A program made the translations under genes and the position numbers. Below the pieces are notes generated by a model. That model was given only the letters and a program-made list of their open reading frames with translations. It had not been told where the DNA came from and searched no databases. From Alphaproteobacteria bacterium (lineage in GTDB: Bacteria > Pseudomonadota > Alphaproteobacteria > RF32 > CAG-239), in the NCBI GenBank assembly GCA_900769705.1, contig CAAGHP010000020.1, positions 136,003 through 200,002 on the forward strand: 64,000 bases of DNA, in the 5' to 3' direction. Of this stretch, positions 34,098 through 43,725 are shown piece after piece; within the stretch, counting starts at the first letter, position 1; each line of letters begins with the position of its first letter.

Positions 34098-34973
34098 ATG
34101 GAAAATTTAACAGCACTTACCGGAATGGATTTTTCTCCGGAAATAAATTTGGCCAGATACCTGCAAAATATCCGTAAATATCCGATTTTAACGCAGGAAG
34201 AAGAATATACTTTGGCTAAAAAGTATAAAGAAACCGGCAACAAAGACGTGGCTTATCAGCTGATAACATCTCATTTGCGTTTGGTTGTTAAAGTTGTTTC
34301 ACGTTATAAGGGCTATGGTCTGCCGATAAGCGAGATGATTTCCGAAGGCAATATCGGCTTGATTTATGCTATTGATAAGTTTGAGCCGGATAAGGGTTTT
34401 CGTTTTTCCACTTATGCTTTGTGGTGGATAAAAGCGTCAGTGCAAAAATATATTCTTAATTCGTGGTCGCTGGTCAAACTTGGAACTACGGCGGCGCAAA
34501 AAAAGCTGTTTTTCAATTTGCGTAAAATTAAAAACAGTTTGAACTTAATGGATGACCGTGAGCTTTCGTCGGATATTTTGAAAGATATTGCCCGTTCGCT
34601 TGATGTCAGTGTGCAGGAAGTCACCGAGATGAATACTCGCCTCAAATCACATGATGGTTCGCTGAATTCTCCGGTAGACAGCGATTCGGAACGCACGGCC
34701 GAATGGATGGATTTTATCTCTGACAGCAAGCCGAATCAAGAAGAGCGCTATGCGTATAAAGAAACCATGAACTACCGTCGCAAGCTGTTTAATCAGGCAA
34801 TTACGGTTTTAAATCCGCGTGAAAAAGATATTTTGTTTAAGCGCCGTATGAGTGATGAAACCATTACTTTAGAAGATTTAAGTCAAGCCTATAACATTTC
34901 GAAAGAGCGCGTGCGTCAAATAGAGCTTAATTCTATCCGCAAAATTTCTAAAGCTATAGAGGTTTTGCAGTAA
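34098..34973 (+). CDS. rpoH: heat-shock sigma factor RpoH (sigma-32)
   Basis: A 291-residue sigma-70-family factor. The ATG at 34098 has AGGGGAAG eight bases upstream, while a GTG at 34089 overlaps that site. Region 1.2 (ARYLQNIRKYPILTQEEEYTLAKKY), region 2 (LITSHLRLVVKVVSRYKGYGLPISEMISEGNIGL and FRFSTYALWWIKASVQKYIL), the RpoH box QKKLFFNLRKIK, and region 4.2 with YNISKERVRQIE are present. It directs transcription of chaperone and protease genes on heat stress. In alphaproteobacteria rpoH next to rluD is common. Confidence 0.95.
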   Translation: MENLTALTGMDFSPEINLARYLQNIRKYPILTQEEEYTLAKKYKETGNKDVAYQLITSHLRLVVKVVSRYKGYGLPISEMISEGNIGLIYAIDKFEPDKGFRFSTYALWWIKASVQKYILNSWSLVKLGTTAAQKKLFFNLRKIKNSLNLMDDRELSSDILKDIARSLDVSVQEVTEMNTRLKSHDGSLNSPVDSDSERTAEWMDFISDSKPNQEERYAYKETMNYRRKLFNQAITVLNPREKDILFKRRMSDETITLEDLSQAYNISKERVRQIELNSIRKISKAIEVLQ

Positions 34974-35045
34974 GCGGTTACTTGAAAAGTGTGTTTTATC
35001 GTATATCTAGAGTCAGACTTAATCTAGCAGGAGGCTTTGGATAAA

Positions 35046-36167
35046 ATGAAAAAAGACACATTCAAAAATTTGCTGATTTTGATATTGTTGCTGATAATTG
35101 CGGGCGGAGGAGTGTTTTTGTATAAACACAGCCGCCCGCATGCCGAAGAGATGGTAAAATCCGAAAACTTAATTACTGTCGCGACTGAACAGCCTAAAGT
35201 TAGGGATATTGTTGTATCTAAAAGTTTTATTGGACGGGTTGCAGCCGTACGCAGTGTAAATATTCTGCCGTATTTAAGCGGATATATAGCTAAAATTCCG
35301 GCTGATAGCGGACAAGAAGTAAAAAAAGGCGATATTTTGATTGTTTTGCGGCAGGAAGAATATAAAGCTGCTTTAACTTCAGCTTATTCTGCCGTACTTT
35401 CCGGCATCGCCGACTTGCAGAATGCTCAGAGCCAATATCAGCGCTTGTTGAAAGCCGGAGCCAAAGCCGTTTCGCAGACAGAGCTTGATAATGCCAAAAC
35501 GGCGCTTTTAACCGCGCAGGCTGCAGCCGAAACAGCCGAAGCCAATTATGAAACCGCTAAAATAAATTTGGCGTATACATTGGTTAAAGCTCCGTTTGAC
35601 GGAGTGCTCGGAAACATCAATGTGGCAATCGGCGATTTTATTTCTCCGTCGATGTCTCCGGCTTTGGTGCGGATTGTGCAATATAATCCGGCGCGGGTAA
35701 TTTTTTCGGTTACCGATAAAGAATTTTTACAAAATAAAGATTTGTTTGCCGATAAAGTTAAAGTTATTCTTTCTGACGGAGAAACTTATCCTTTTACCGG
35801 TAAGGTTATTTATACGGAAAATGCCTTAGAAAAAAGCACCAATACTTTGGCTGTTTATGCCGAATTTGAAAATCCGCAGCGTTTGCTGATTCCCAATGCC
35901 TATGTTAAAGTTTTGTTGGAGCATACATATAAAAACGTTGTGGCTGTTGCCAAGAATTTGGTGCAGCTGAAAGACGGCAGCAACTTTGTTTATACCGTGC
36001 AAAACGGAACAGTGGTTTTGTTGCCGGTGCAGATTGAAGCTGAAAAGGACGATGTTTTTTTGCTTAAAAATAATTTTAAAGTTGATGAATTGCTGATTGT
36101 TCAAGAAATTGATGCGTCGCTTACGGGGCAAAAAGTCCGAGTTCAAAATCAATCTCAAAAGGAGTAA
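35046..36167 (+). CDS. RND efflux periplasmic adaptor (AcrA/MexA family)
   Basis: A 373-residue membrane-fusion protein linking the inner-membrane pump to the outer-membrane channel. The start at 35046 follows AGGAGG. It has an N-terminal membrane or signal anchor (residues 7-27), the barrel-sandwich half motif VNILPYLSGYIAKIPADSGQEVKKGDILIVL, and an alpha-hairpin coiled coil (about 100-165). The second lipoyl half NLAYTLVKAPFDGVLGNINVAIGDF and the beta-barrel and membrane-proximal domains complete it. First gene of a three-gene operon with the pump and outer-membrane gene. No repressor gene is adjacent. Confidence 0.93.
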   Translation: MKKDTFKNLLILILLLIIAGGGVFLYKHSRPHAEEMVKSENLITVATEQPKVRDIVVSKSFIGRVAAVRSVNILPYLSGYIAKIPADSGQEVKKGDILIVLRQEEYKAALTSAYSAVLSGIADLQNAQSQYQRLLKAGAKAVSQTELDNAKTALLTAQAAAETAEANYETAKINLAYTLVKAPFDGVLGNINVAIGDFISPSMSPALVRIVQYNPARVIFSVTDKEFLQNKDLFADKVKVILSDGETYPFTGKVIYTENALEKSTNTLAVYAEFENPQRLLIPNAYVKVLLEHTYKNVVAVAKNLVQLKDGSNFVYTVQNGTVVLLPVQIEAEKDDVFLLKNNFKVDELLIVQEIDASLTGQKVRVQNQSQKE

Positions 36168-36173
36168 TAAGCT

Positions 36174-39100
36174 ATGTTTTCGGCATTTTTTATCAATCGG
36201 CCTCGTTTTGCCATTGTGCTTTCTGTGGTATTGATTATTTTAGGTTTGCTTTCACTGGCTGTTTTGCCGGTGGCGCAGTATCCGGAAATCACTCCGCCGC
36301 AGATTGTGGTTTCGACAACTTATTCCGGCGCCGGAGCCAAAGTTTTGGTTGATACGGTGGCTGTGCCGATAGAAAATGAAATCAACGGCGTTGAAAATAT
36401 GATGTATATGTCATCATCTTCTGACGATAACGGTTCATACGAGCTTACGGTAACGTTTGACGTGGGAACAAATGCCGATATCGCGCAGGTAAAAGTGCAG
36501 AACCGTTTGCAGCAGGTAACATCCGAGCTTCCCGATGAAGTTAATCAGTACGGCGTCAGTGTCAAAACACAGAATCCGAACATTTTGGCGCTGCTGGTAC
36601 TGCGTTCTCCTAACCACACTTACGATGATTTATTTTTAAGCAACTATGCTTATACCAATATTAAAAATGCTTTGGCGCGTGTTAAAGGCGTGGGAGAAGT
36701 GCAGATTTTTGGCCCGCAGTACAGTATGCGTATATGGCTGAATTTAGATAAATTAAATGCACTTGGTTTAAACAGCTCCGATGTTATAAGCGCGGTTAAA
36801 AATCAAAATATACAGGCTTCAGTCGGCAGTATAGGCGCTGCTCCAAGCACTAAAAACAACAAAATGGTTTTATCTCTGACTGCCAAAGGCTTGCTAAACA
36901 GCGTTGCCGATTTTGAAAATATTGTAGTTGCGTCCGGAGCCGACGGAGCGCAAATTTACCTCAGAGATGTGGCAAAAGTGGAGCTGGGCGCCGATACTTA
37001 TAATATTAAATCAGGCTACAACAATGCGCCTGCTTTAATTATGGCAATAAATCAATTACCAAACTCAAATTCTTTACAAATTGTCGATAAGCTGCGCCAA
37101 AAAATTGCTGATTTAACCGAAGTTCTTCCGGAAGATATGGATTTGCAGGTGGCTTATGATTCTACAGAATATGTGCGCGCTTCCATTCAAAGCATTATAG
37201 ATACTTTGGTTATAACGTTTCTGTTGGTGGTTTTGGTAACCTATATTTTTTTACAAAAGCTGAAAACGACGCTGATTCCGTTGTTTACTATTCCGGTATC
37301 GCTGATAGCTACGTTTATTGTGGTGTATTTATTGGGATTCAATATCAATATTTTAACATTGTTTGCTATGATTCTGGCTATTGGTTTGGTGGTTGATGAC
37401 GCTATTATCGTGGTAGAGCGTGTACAATATTTGATGCTGAACAAAGAACAAGATTCTAAAACCGCCTCTATTACCGCTATGAAAGAAATCGGCAGCGCGA
37501 TTGTGGCTACAACATTTGTATTGCTGGCCATTTTTATCCCGGTAGGCTTGATGGCTGGAATTACCGGCAAAATTTATCAGCAATTTGCCGTAACTATCGC
37601 TACGGCGGTGGCCTTTTCGGCTGTTAATGCTTTAACTCTGAGTCCCGCGCTTTGCGCTATATTTTTGCGCGGCGATGAAAACAGCGAGCCTAAAGGTTTT
37701 TTTGCTTGGTTTGATAGGGTATTGAACAAAAGTAAAATCCACTATTTGAAGGCGGTTGTTTATTTTTCTAAACATCTGAAAACTATGGTATTATGCGTTA
37801 TCGGAACAATAGGTTTGATAATTTTGGGATTTTTATATACTCCGACATCTTTTTTGCCGGAAGAAGATCAAGGGATTATTTTCGCTAACATTCAGCTGTC
37901 GGATACGGCCAGTATCAATGAAACAAGTAAGATTCTCAGTGAAATGAACGATAAAATTCTCAAAACCAAAGGTGTGAAATATTTTATTTCGGTTGCCGGC
38001 TACAGCATGCTTGGCGGCAGCGGTGAAAATGTGGCACTTGGTGTTATCGGATTGAAAAGTTGGGATGAACGCAGTTCCAAAAATTTATCGATTGAAGCTA
38101 TCAGCCGAGATTTGCGCCGACAATTTGCCGGTAATAAACAAGCAACTATCAACTTTTTTGCACCGCCGGCCATTCCGGGTGTAGGACAAAGCAATGGTAT
38201 TTCTTTTGATTTTGTGACAATGAACGGCAGTACTTCTCCGCAAAAATTATATGCACAGCTGATGAAATATCTACAGTCAGTGAATAAAAGCGGATATTTT
38301 GATTATGCTTTTAGTACTTTTACGGCACAGACGCCGCACATCTATTTGGACATAGACAGGAAAAAATTGGAGTACTATAAAATTCCGGTATCATCGCTGT
38401 TTGCCACTTTGCAGAATAATTTGGGCTCGCGTTATATTAACAATATTACCTTGAGCGGGCAGATAAACAAGGTAATTTTACAGGCTGATTATCAATATCG
38501 CAAGCAGCTGGAGGATATCGGTAATTTGTATGCGCGTTCAAACGATGGAAAGTTAGTACGTATCAACAGTTTTGCTGAAGTCAAAACTGAACTTTCTCCA
38601 AAAATTATATATCGTTTCAACCAATATACTTCAGCTTCCGTAACAGCCATGTCTAAAAACGGTGTCAGCAGTGGCCTGGCATTAAATGAACTGGAAAAGC
38701 TGGAAAAAGAACTGCCTAAAGAATACGGAGTTTGGTGGACCGGATTAAGTTTGCAAGAAGTTGAAACCAGAGGTTTGGCGACATTTTTGATTGGTTTGGC
38801 TATAGTCTTTTGTTATTTATTTTTGGTTGCCTTGTATGAAAGCTGGCTGTTGTCTTTGGCGGTAATTTTTTCAACGGTATTCGCTATATTGGGTGCGTTA
38901 ATCGGACTATGGTTTATGGGACAGTCGCTAAGTATCTACGCTCAGCTTGGTTTGATTATGCTGATTGGCTTGGCGGCAAAGAATGCTATTTTGATTGTGG
39001 AATTTACTAAAATGTATCGTGAACAAGGCCTGCCGATTGTTGAGGCAGCGCGCCGCGGTGCCGAAGAACGCTATCGGGCGGTTTTGATGACTGCGTTTAC

Positions 39101-39311
39101 TTTTATCTTAGGCGTGTTTCCGATGGTAGTAGCCACCGGCGCCGGAGCAAGTTCGCAGATAGCTATCGGGGCGTCGGTGTTTTATGGAATGGTTGCTGCA
39201 ACAGTGATAGGAATTATTTTTATTCCGTCGTTATTTGCTTTTTTTGAATACATAAAAGAAAAATTCAGCCCGTCATCAGAAATAAAATCCGGGGAGAAAA
39301 ATAATGCTTAA
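36174..39311 (+). CDS. RND multidrug efflux pump (AcrB/MexB family, HAE1)
   Basis: A 1045-residue proton-driven inner-membrane trimeric transporter. It shows the family start FFINRPRFAIVLSVVLIILGLLSL, the porter domain motif YPEITPPQIVVSTTYSGAGAKVL, and the helix-4 proton relay LAIGLVVDDAIIVVE with its two aspartates (around residue 409). GxxPG-like motifs and the second half LMLIGLAAKNAILIVEF, containing the conserved Lys, are present. Twelve membrane helices and two large periplasmic loops fit the usual length. It starts 6 bases after the adaptor stop and its end overlaps the outer-membrane gene by 8 bases. Confidence 0.96.
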   Translation: MFSAFFINRPRFAIVLSVVLIILGLLSLAVLPVAQYPEITPPQIVVSTTYSGAGAKVLVDTVAVPIENEINGVENMMYMSSSSDDNGSYELTVTFDVGTNADIAQVKVQNRLQQVTSELPDEVNQYGVSVKTQNPNILALLVLRSPNHTYDDLFLSNYAYTNIKNALARVKGVGEVQIFGPQYSMRIWLNLDKLNALGLNSSDVISAVKNQNIQASVGSIGAAPSTKNNKMVLSLTAKGLLNSVADFENIVVASGADGAQIYLRDVAKVELGADTYNIKSGYNNAPALIMAINQLPNSNSLQIVDKLRQKIADLTEVLPEDMDLQVAYDSTEYVRASIQSIIDTLVITFLLVVLVTYIFLQKLKTTLIPLFTIPVSLIATFIVVYLLGFNINILTLFAMILAIGLVVDDAIIVVERVQYLMLNKEQDSKTASITAMKEIGSAIVATTFVLLAIFIPVGLMAGITGKIYQQFAVTIATAVAFSAVNALTLSPALCAIFLRGDENSEPKGFFAWFDRVLNKSKIHYLKAVVYFSKHLKTMVLCVIGTIGLIILGFLYTPTSFLPEEDQGIIFANIQLSDTASINETSKILSEMNDKILKTKGVKYFISVAGYSMLGGSGENVALGVIGLKSWDERSSKNLSIEAISRDLRRQFAGNKQATINFFAPPAIPGVGQSNGISFDFVTMNGSTSPQKLYAQLMKYLQSVNKSGYFDYAFSTFTAQTPHIYLDIDRKKLEYYKIPVSSLFATLQNNLGSRYINNITLSGQINKVILQADYQYRKQLEDIGNLYARSNDGKLVRINSFAEVKTELSPKIIYRFNQYTSASVTAMSKNGVSSGLALNELEKLEKELPKEYGVWWTGLSLQEVETRGLATFLIGLAIVFCYLFLVALYESWLLSLAVIFSTVFAILGALIGLWFMGQSLSIYAQLGLIMLIGLAAKNAILIVEFTKMYREQGLPIVEAARRGAEERYRAVLMTAFTFILGVFPMVVATGAGASSQIAIGASVFYGMVAATVIGIIFIPSLFAFFEYIKEKFSPSSEIKSGEKNNA

Positions 39312-40698
39312 AACTAACTCCGCTGTTTTAATGACTGTAGTTATTGCCGCCTGTACAGTCGGCGCTGATTATAAATATCCTGATTTGTATAATGATAATA
39401 AAATAAGGCAGGAATTGGCTTTGCGGCAAGGGTGTCAACCGGAAAAAGACTGGTACGCTCTGTTTGGCGATAAGCAGTTAAACCGACTGATTGAAATTGG
39501 CCTGCAAAACAGTACAGATATAGAAATAGCTGCAGCGCGTTTGAAACAGGCGCGCGCTTTGCTGAAAATCAGTCAAGCGGCGTTTTTGCCACAGATAAAC
39601 GGCAGCGGTGGTTATAATTATCAAAAAAACAGCAAAAATATCGGTCCGACTGCTGACAGTCGCTATTATTCTGTTGGATTTGATGCTTCTTGGGAGTTCG
39701 ATTTATGGGGTAAAGGCCGGCGTCAGAATGAAGCGGCATTTGCCGAAGTTGTTGCCGGAGAATATACCTTAAACAATGTAAAAACTGTAGTTGCGGCTGA
39801 ACTTGCGGCTAATTATATAAATTTAAAGTTAGCATTGGAAAAACTACGGATAGCCAAACAGAACCTGTCTTTGCAAAAAGACATTCAAGCCACTGTAGCG
39901 TCAAAATATCAAAGCGGGTTAACCGACGATATTTCATATAATCAGTCTGAATATCTGGTTGATTCCACTGAGGCACAGATACCGGCGCTGCAAAGTGAAA
40001 TTGAGCAATATAAAAATGCGTTGGCGGTTGTGGCCGGTGTGCTGCCGTCGCAGCTGCCTCTGGATGACAGTAAAAGATCGGAAATTTTTATAAGTAACTA
40101 TCAGTTTAACACCCAATCTTTATATAGCTTGCCGGCAAATGTAATCCGCAATCGTCCGGATGTTGCTGCCGCCGAGCAAAATTTGGTTGCGCAAAATGCG
40201 CTGGTCGGGGCGGCGGTAGCCGATTTATATCCAAATATCGGTGTTTCTGCGCTTTGGGGATATGCAGCCGGCGGTGGAAATAGTTTATTTAATTCAAAAA
40301 GCCAAGGGTATAGTTATAAACCGTCTGCTGTACTTCCGATTTTAGACTGGAACAGGCTGCAAAATCAGGTGGAAAAGCAAAAACAAGTTAAAGCCGAAGC
40401 TTTGGCGCAGTATAAAAAAACAGTTCTCTCTGCCGTTGCCGAACTGAAAAATGCAATGACAGCCGTACAGAATGAACTGAAAAGTTATCAAGCGCAAAAT
40501 TCAGCTTTGGCCAAAATGCAGAAAGTCGTAAATGCCACGGCAGAACGTTATCGCAGTGGGTTGATTGATTTTTCCGAATTTTTAACTATGGAGCAAAATC
40601 TTTTACAGGCGCAGACGCAAAATCTTAACAGCCGCGCTCAAGTTTTTCAGAATCTTGTAGCTTATTACAAAGCAAGCGGCGGCGGTTATTTACTGTAA
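39304..40698 (+). CDS. outer-membrane efflux lipoprotein (NodT/OprM family)
   Basis: A 464-residue TolC-like outer-membrane channel with a lipobox (IAAC, Cys17). It has two repeats of the outer-membrane-efflux domain: one around ALFGDKQLNRLIEIGLQNSTDIEIAAARLKQARALL and the other around LPANVIRNRPDVAAAEQNLVAQNALVGAAVADLYPNIG, the classic NodT/OprM phrase. It completes the tripartite pump. Its last 13 bases overlap the end of a convergent lipoprotein gene on the minus strand. Confidence 0.94.
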   Translation: MLKTNSAVLMTVVIAACTVGADYKYPDLYNDNKIRQELALRQGCQPEKDWYALFGDKQLNRLIEIGLQNSTDIEIAAARLKQARALLKISQAAFLPQINGSGGYNYQKNSKNIGPTADSRYYSVGFDASWEFDLWGKGRRQNEAAFAEVVAGEYTLNNVKTVVAAELAANYINLKLALEKLRIAKQNLSLQKDIQATVASKYQSGLTDDISYNQSEYLVDSTEAQIPALQSEIEQYKNALAVVAGVLPSQLPLDDSKRSEIFISNYQFNTQSLYSLPANVIRNRPDVAAAEQNLVAQNALVGAAVADLYPNIGVSALWGYAAGGGNSLFNSKSQGYSYKPSAVLPILDWNRLQNQVEKQKQVKAEALAQYKKTVLSAVAELKNAMTAVQNELKSYQAQNSALAKMQKVVNATAERYRSGLIDFSEFLTMEQNLLQAQTQNLNSRAQVFQNLVAYYKASGGGYLL

Positions 40699-41144
40699 AC
40701 ACTTTCCAGCGGAACATAATCGGTTCCTTTTTGCGGATTATAAACAAAAACATTCGTAACCGTCGGAATATCATATCTTCTATGCCAATAGCCTTTTGCT
40801 TCCATACACAAGCGGTATTCTTTAGGGTCGGAATCTGCAGAATCGCGGATTGAATTTACTAACAACGGAGATGCTCCGCGATATGGAACATAGCTTGCCC
40901 AAATGCCTTTGGTTTTATGCCAGTCAACCACAATATTGTAACGGTATTCTTCTGAATAAAACCAGCTGCTGAAATCCGGCCAATGGAACCACGGCTCAGC
41001 TTCTTTAAGACATTCAGAGTGATCGCGGGAGAATTTCTGCACGCCGGTGCGTTCACGCTCCCAGTGATAAATAATCTGTCCTTTTCCTCCCCATGAAGAG
41101 CAAGAAGCTAAAAAAGCTAGTGATATAAGCAAAAAATATCTCAT
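40686..41144 (-). CDS. putative lipoprotein, unknown function
   Basis: A 152-residue protein. The ATG at 41144 is chosen because it opens a lipoprotein signal (MRYFLLISLAFLASC, Cys15); 19 further in-frame residues upstream look non-coding. The mature part is rich in Trp and Tyr (WHWPDFSSWFYSEEYRYNIVVDWHKTKGIWASY) with a few charged turns. No family is recognised. The start abuts the stop of the GST-fold gene (1 base between), so they share an operon. The 3' end overlaps the convergent efflux gene by 13 bases. Confidence 0.75.
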   Translation of the reverse strand: MRYFLLISLAFLASCSSWGGKGQIIYHWERERTGVQKFSRDHSECLKEAEPWFHWPDFSSWFYSEEYRYNIVVDWHKTKGIWASYVPYRGASPLLVNSIRDSADSDPKEYRLCMEAKGYWHRRYDIPTVTNVFVYNPQKGTDYVPLESVYSK

Positions 41145-41145
41145 A

Positions 41146-41811
41146 TTAAAAATCCAAATCATTATAGTGTTTTGAAGGATATATTCCTTTAAAACGGTCA
41201 TTTAAGATGTCTTTAAAACTTGGCCGTGACTTGATTTTGGAGTACCACAGCTTAGCGTTTTTATAGTCTTCCCACGGTACATCGCCGAGATAGTCAATAA
41301 TGGAAAGCTGTGCCGCGGCGCTGATATCGGCCAGCGAAAAGTTATTGCCGGCCAAATAGTTATTGCGTTCAACAATCCAGTCTATATATTCCAAATGAAA
41401 GCGCAAGTTGTTTATACCGGCTTTGATACGTCTGGATTCAGGCGGCTGCTGCAAAGCAAAGCGTTTATAAATTTTTTCTCCGGCAATATATTGATATACT
41501 TCACGGCTGAATTTATTGTCAAACCAATCTATAAGGCGGCGGATTTCTGCCCGTTCTTTGTTATTGCCGTTTATCAGACGGTTTTGGGTGTAGGTTTCTT
41601 CCAAAAATTCTGTGATTGCGTAATTTCCGGAAATAATATTTCCGTCATAAATAAAGACAGGCAGTTCGCCGGCCGGATTTATTTTCATGATATCTTTGGA
41701 AAGTTTCCACGGATTTTCTTCTTTCAAAACAAACAGCATTTTTTTTTCGGACATCAGTATTCTGATTTTCCGGCATTGCGGCAATACACTGTTATGCACT
41801 AAAAGAACCAT
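41146..41811 (-). CDS. glutathione S-transferase family protein
   Basis: A 221-residue protein with a GST fold. The N-terminal thioredoxin-like domain includes VLLVHNSVLPQCRKIRILMSEK, NPAGELPVFIYDGNIISGNYAITEFLEE (the GSH-binding Pro and 'S/N' positions), and the C-terminal helical domain includes NYLAGNNFSLADISAAAQLSIIDYLG, the family's conserved Asp motif. Similar proteins include stringent-starvation protein A and detoxifying GSTs; which one cannot be told. It is 13 bases downstream of the binding-protein gene. Confidence 0.88.
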   Translation of the reverse strand: MVLLVHNSVLPQCRKIRILMSEKKMLFVLKEENPWKLSKDIMKINPAGELPVFIYDGNIISGNYAITEFLEETYTQNRLINGNNKERAEIRRLIDWFDNKFSREVYQYIAGEKIYKRFALQQPPESRRIKAGINNLRFHLEYIDWIVERNNYLAGNNFSLADISAAAQLSIIDYLGDVPWEDYKNAKLWYSKIKSRPSFKDILNDRFKGIYPSKHYNDLDF

Positions 41812-41824
41812 TTATAAAACCTCC

Positions 41825-42796
41825 TTATATTCCATCTAGTACTTCATCAATAGTTTTTACATGAACTTTTTGTTCTATAATGCGCCCTTTGGATTTTTCA
41901 GCTTCCCCAGGTGCGTCAACTGTCGGAATGGCCTCTTCTTCCATGGTTACTTTAGCGGCGAATGCTGGCGGAACAACACCTTGATTGGCGGTAATTTCAT
42001 CTTCAACCATCCGGATTATTTCTTCTTTGACTTTTTTACCGAATTCTGGCTTGGAAAATTCATTGCTGAAGTCTTTTTCATAAAGGGAAAATTGCGGCAT
42101 TACTTTGGACAAGGCTACAAATACCGGAATTTTAAACAATGGTTTGGTTGAATAAGACATGTATTGTTCAATGCCGTAGCGGCTGGCCATAATGCGATTA
42201 TAATAAAGTCCGCCGATAATATAATCTATTTCGCCGGTAAAAAGCTTTTCGTAGGCGTCAATCGGTTTATCAACATATTCTAGGTTAAGCGGTTTTATTT
42301 TTCGTATCACAAAATCGCTCAAATATTCTGTTTTACTGATAACGCCGCGCAATTTTGCCAAATCTTTCGCTGATTTAATTTTTTCTTGTGTTTCAGGCAA
42401 GGTAATAACATGAATCGGGTTGGCTATCACAGCCGGATAAATAGGATTTATACCAGTAAACAGCTTGGTGCTGGAATAAGCTCCGAAAAACAGCTGGACT
42501 TCGCCGCTGCGGATTTTCAGAATAAGCTGTTCCATTTCCGGATCTTTTAATAGAAAGCCGTTTTTGATTTTAAAACCGTATTTTGTTGCAATTTCCTGTA
42601 CCGGATTAAAAAATGCACTGTAAAAATTATTAACCCTGTCTTCATGCTTATATTCGCCGAAAGGCGGATAGTCAGGCAACCCTTCATAAACTAAATTTTC
42701 TTTTAAATAGCTTTCTTTTTTTACCATGTGCTGTGCCTGAACCGTGTATGATGCACCAATCCACAAAGACAAAATGTATATAAAAAGCTTTTTCAT
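41825..42796 (-). CDS. periplasmic solute-binding protein, family 3
   Basis: A 323-residue exported protein. The ATG at 42796 starts a signal peptide (MKKLFIYILSLWIGASYTVQA) after AGGAAAA. The body has the amino-acid-binding-protein fold: VYEGLPDYPPFGEYKHED near the start, ILKIRSGEVQLFFGAYSST, AKDLAKLRGVISKTEY, and FTGEIDYIIGGLYYN. A C-terminal tail (about 45 residues) is variable and charged. Such proteins feed ABC permeases, but no permease or ATPase gene is next to it, so it is an orphan here, perhaps sensing or using a distant transporter. Confidence 0.85.
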   Translation of the reverse strand: MKKLFIYILSLWIGASYTVQAQHMVKKESYLKENLVYEGLPDYPPFGEYKHEDRVNNFYSAFFNPVQEIATKYGFKIKNGFLLKDPEMEQLILKIRSGEVQLFFGAYSSTKLFTGINPIYPAVIANPIHVITLPETQEKIKSAKDLAKLRGVISKTEYLSDFVIRKIKPLNLEYVDKPIDAYEKLFTGEIDYIIGGLYYNRIMASRYGIEQYMSYSTKPLFKIPVFVALSKVMPQFSLYEKDFSNEFSKPEFGKKVKEEIIRMVEDEITANQGVVPPAFAAKVTMEEEAIPTVDAPGEAEKSKGRIIEQKVHVKTIDEVLDGI

Positions 42797-42915
42797 TTTT
42801 TTTCCTAAACCACATTTATTAAAATAATAAATAAATTGTGTTAAAAAGATTTTAATCGTTTGCAAGAAAACAATAAATTTGTCACTATCATAATATAAAA
42901 AAAGAAAAGTACAAG

Positions 42916-43725
42916 ATGATAAATTGCGATAATATAAAAATTGATAAAAATTTATTTTTAACGCCGGCTACAAAAATCACGGCCGTGGCTTCCGGCTTTG
43001 GCAGTATGGGGAAAACTTGGTTTTCTATTACTCTGTCACATGCGCTTAATTTGCTACATAAAAGTGTTTTGCTGTTTGATGCCAATAACGGTTTGCTGAA
43101 CACAGATTTTCAGTTGGATATTGCGTATAAATCTTATCTGAATCAGGTTATAGCCGGAGAAATAACGCTAAATCAGGCTGTTACTCCGGTTAATAAAAAG
43201 AAATTTGACGTGATAAGCGGTATGGTCGGTAGTGATTTGCTGGAAGGCGTACCAACGGGACGGCTGCAGATTTTGCGAGAGGAACTGGCCTTATTGGCGC
43301 AGAATTATGACAATGTGGTGGTCGATTTGCCGTCATCAGAAAAAATTTTATACAATTTGCTGCCGCCGTCGGATTTGATATTGGTATGCACAAATGAACC
43401 GGCAAATGTTGTTTCTACGTATGATTTTCTGCAAAAAAACAATGGCTGCTTTGCATATAAAAGTTTGCAAATTGTTATTAACTATGCTAATTCTTACGAA
43501 GAAGGCCTACGAACTTATGACACGCTGAAACATGCTTGCGGACAATATATGACTTCCACGCCGCGTCTGCTTGGAGTAATCCGCCGCGATACCAGGGTCC
43601 GAGATGCTATACGCAACCATGTTTTGCTGCTGAACCGCTATCCTGGATCGGAAGCTGCCGAAGATGTGATGAATATTGCTAAAAAGCTATGGATGAAGGA
43701 GAATATTGATGAGCGCCAATTTTGA
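42916..43725 (+). CDS. MinD/ParA-like ATPase with atypical Walker A
   Basis: A 269-residue protein of the MinD/FlhG/ParA superfamily. The P-loop reads SGFGSMGKTWFS (about 27-38), so the normal signature Lys of KGGxGKT is absent. The switch LLFDANNGLLNTDFQLDI and the YDNVVVDLPSS Walker B are present, and PSDLILVCTNEPANVVSTYDFL matches MinD/FlhG. A conserved membrane-targeting C-terminal helix is possible (ENIDERQF end). It overlaps the J-domain gene by 17 bases and shares its operon. Role unknown; FlhG-like ATPases place polar structures, but no flagellar genes are here. Confidence 0.85.
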   Translation: MINCDNIKIDKNLFLTPATKITAVASGFGSMGKTWFSITLSHALNLLHKSVLLFDANNGLLNTDFQLDIAYKSYLNQVIAGEITLNQAVTPVNKKKFDVISGMVGSDLLEGVPTGRLQILREELALLAQNYDNVVVDLPSSEKILYNLLPPSDLILVCTNEPANVVSTYDFLQKNNGCFAYKSLQIVINYANSYEEGLRTYDTLKHACGQYMTSTPRLLGVIRRDTRVRDAIRNHVLLLNRYPGSEAAEDVMNIAKKLWMKENIDERQF

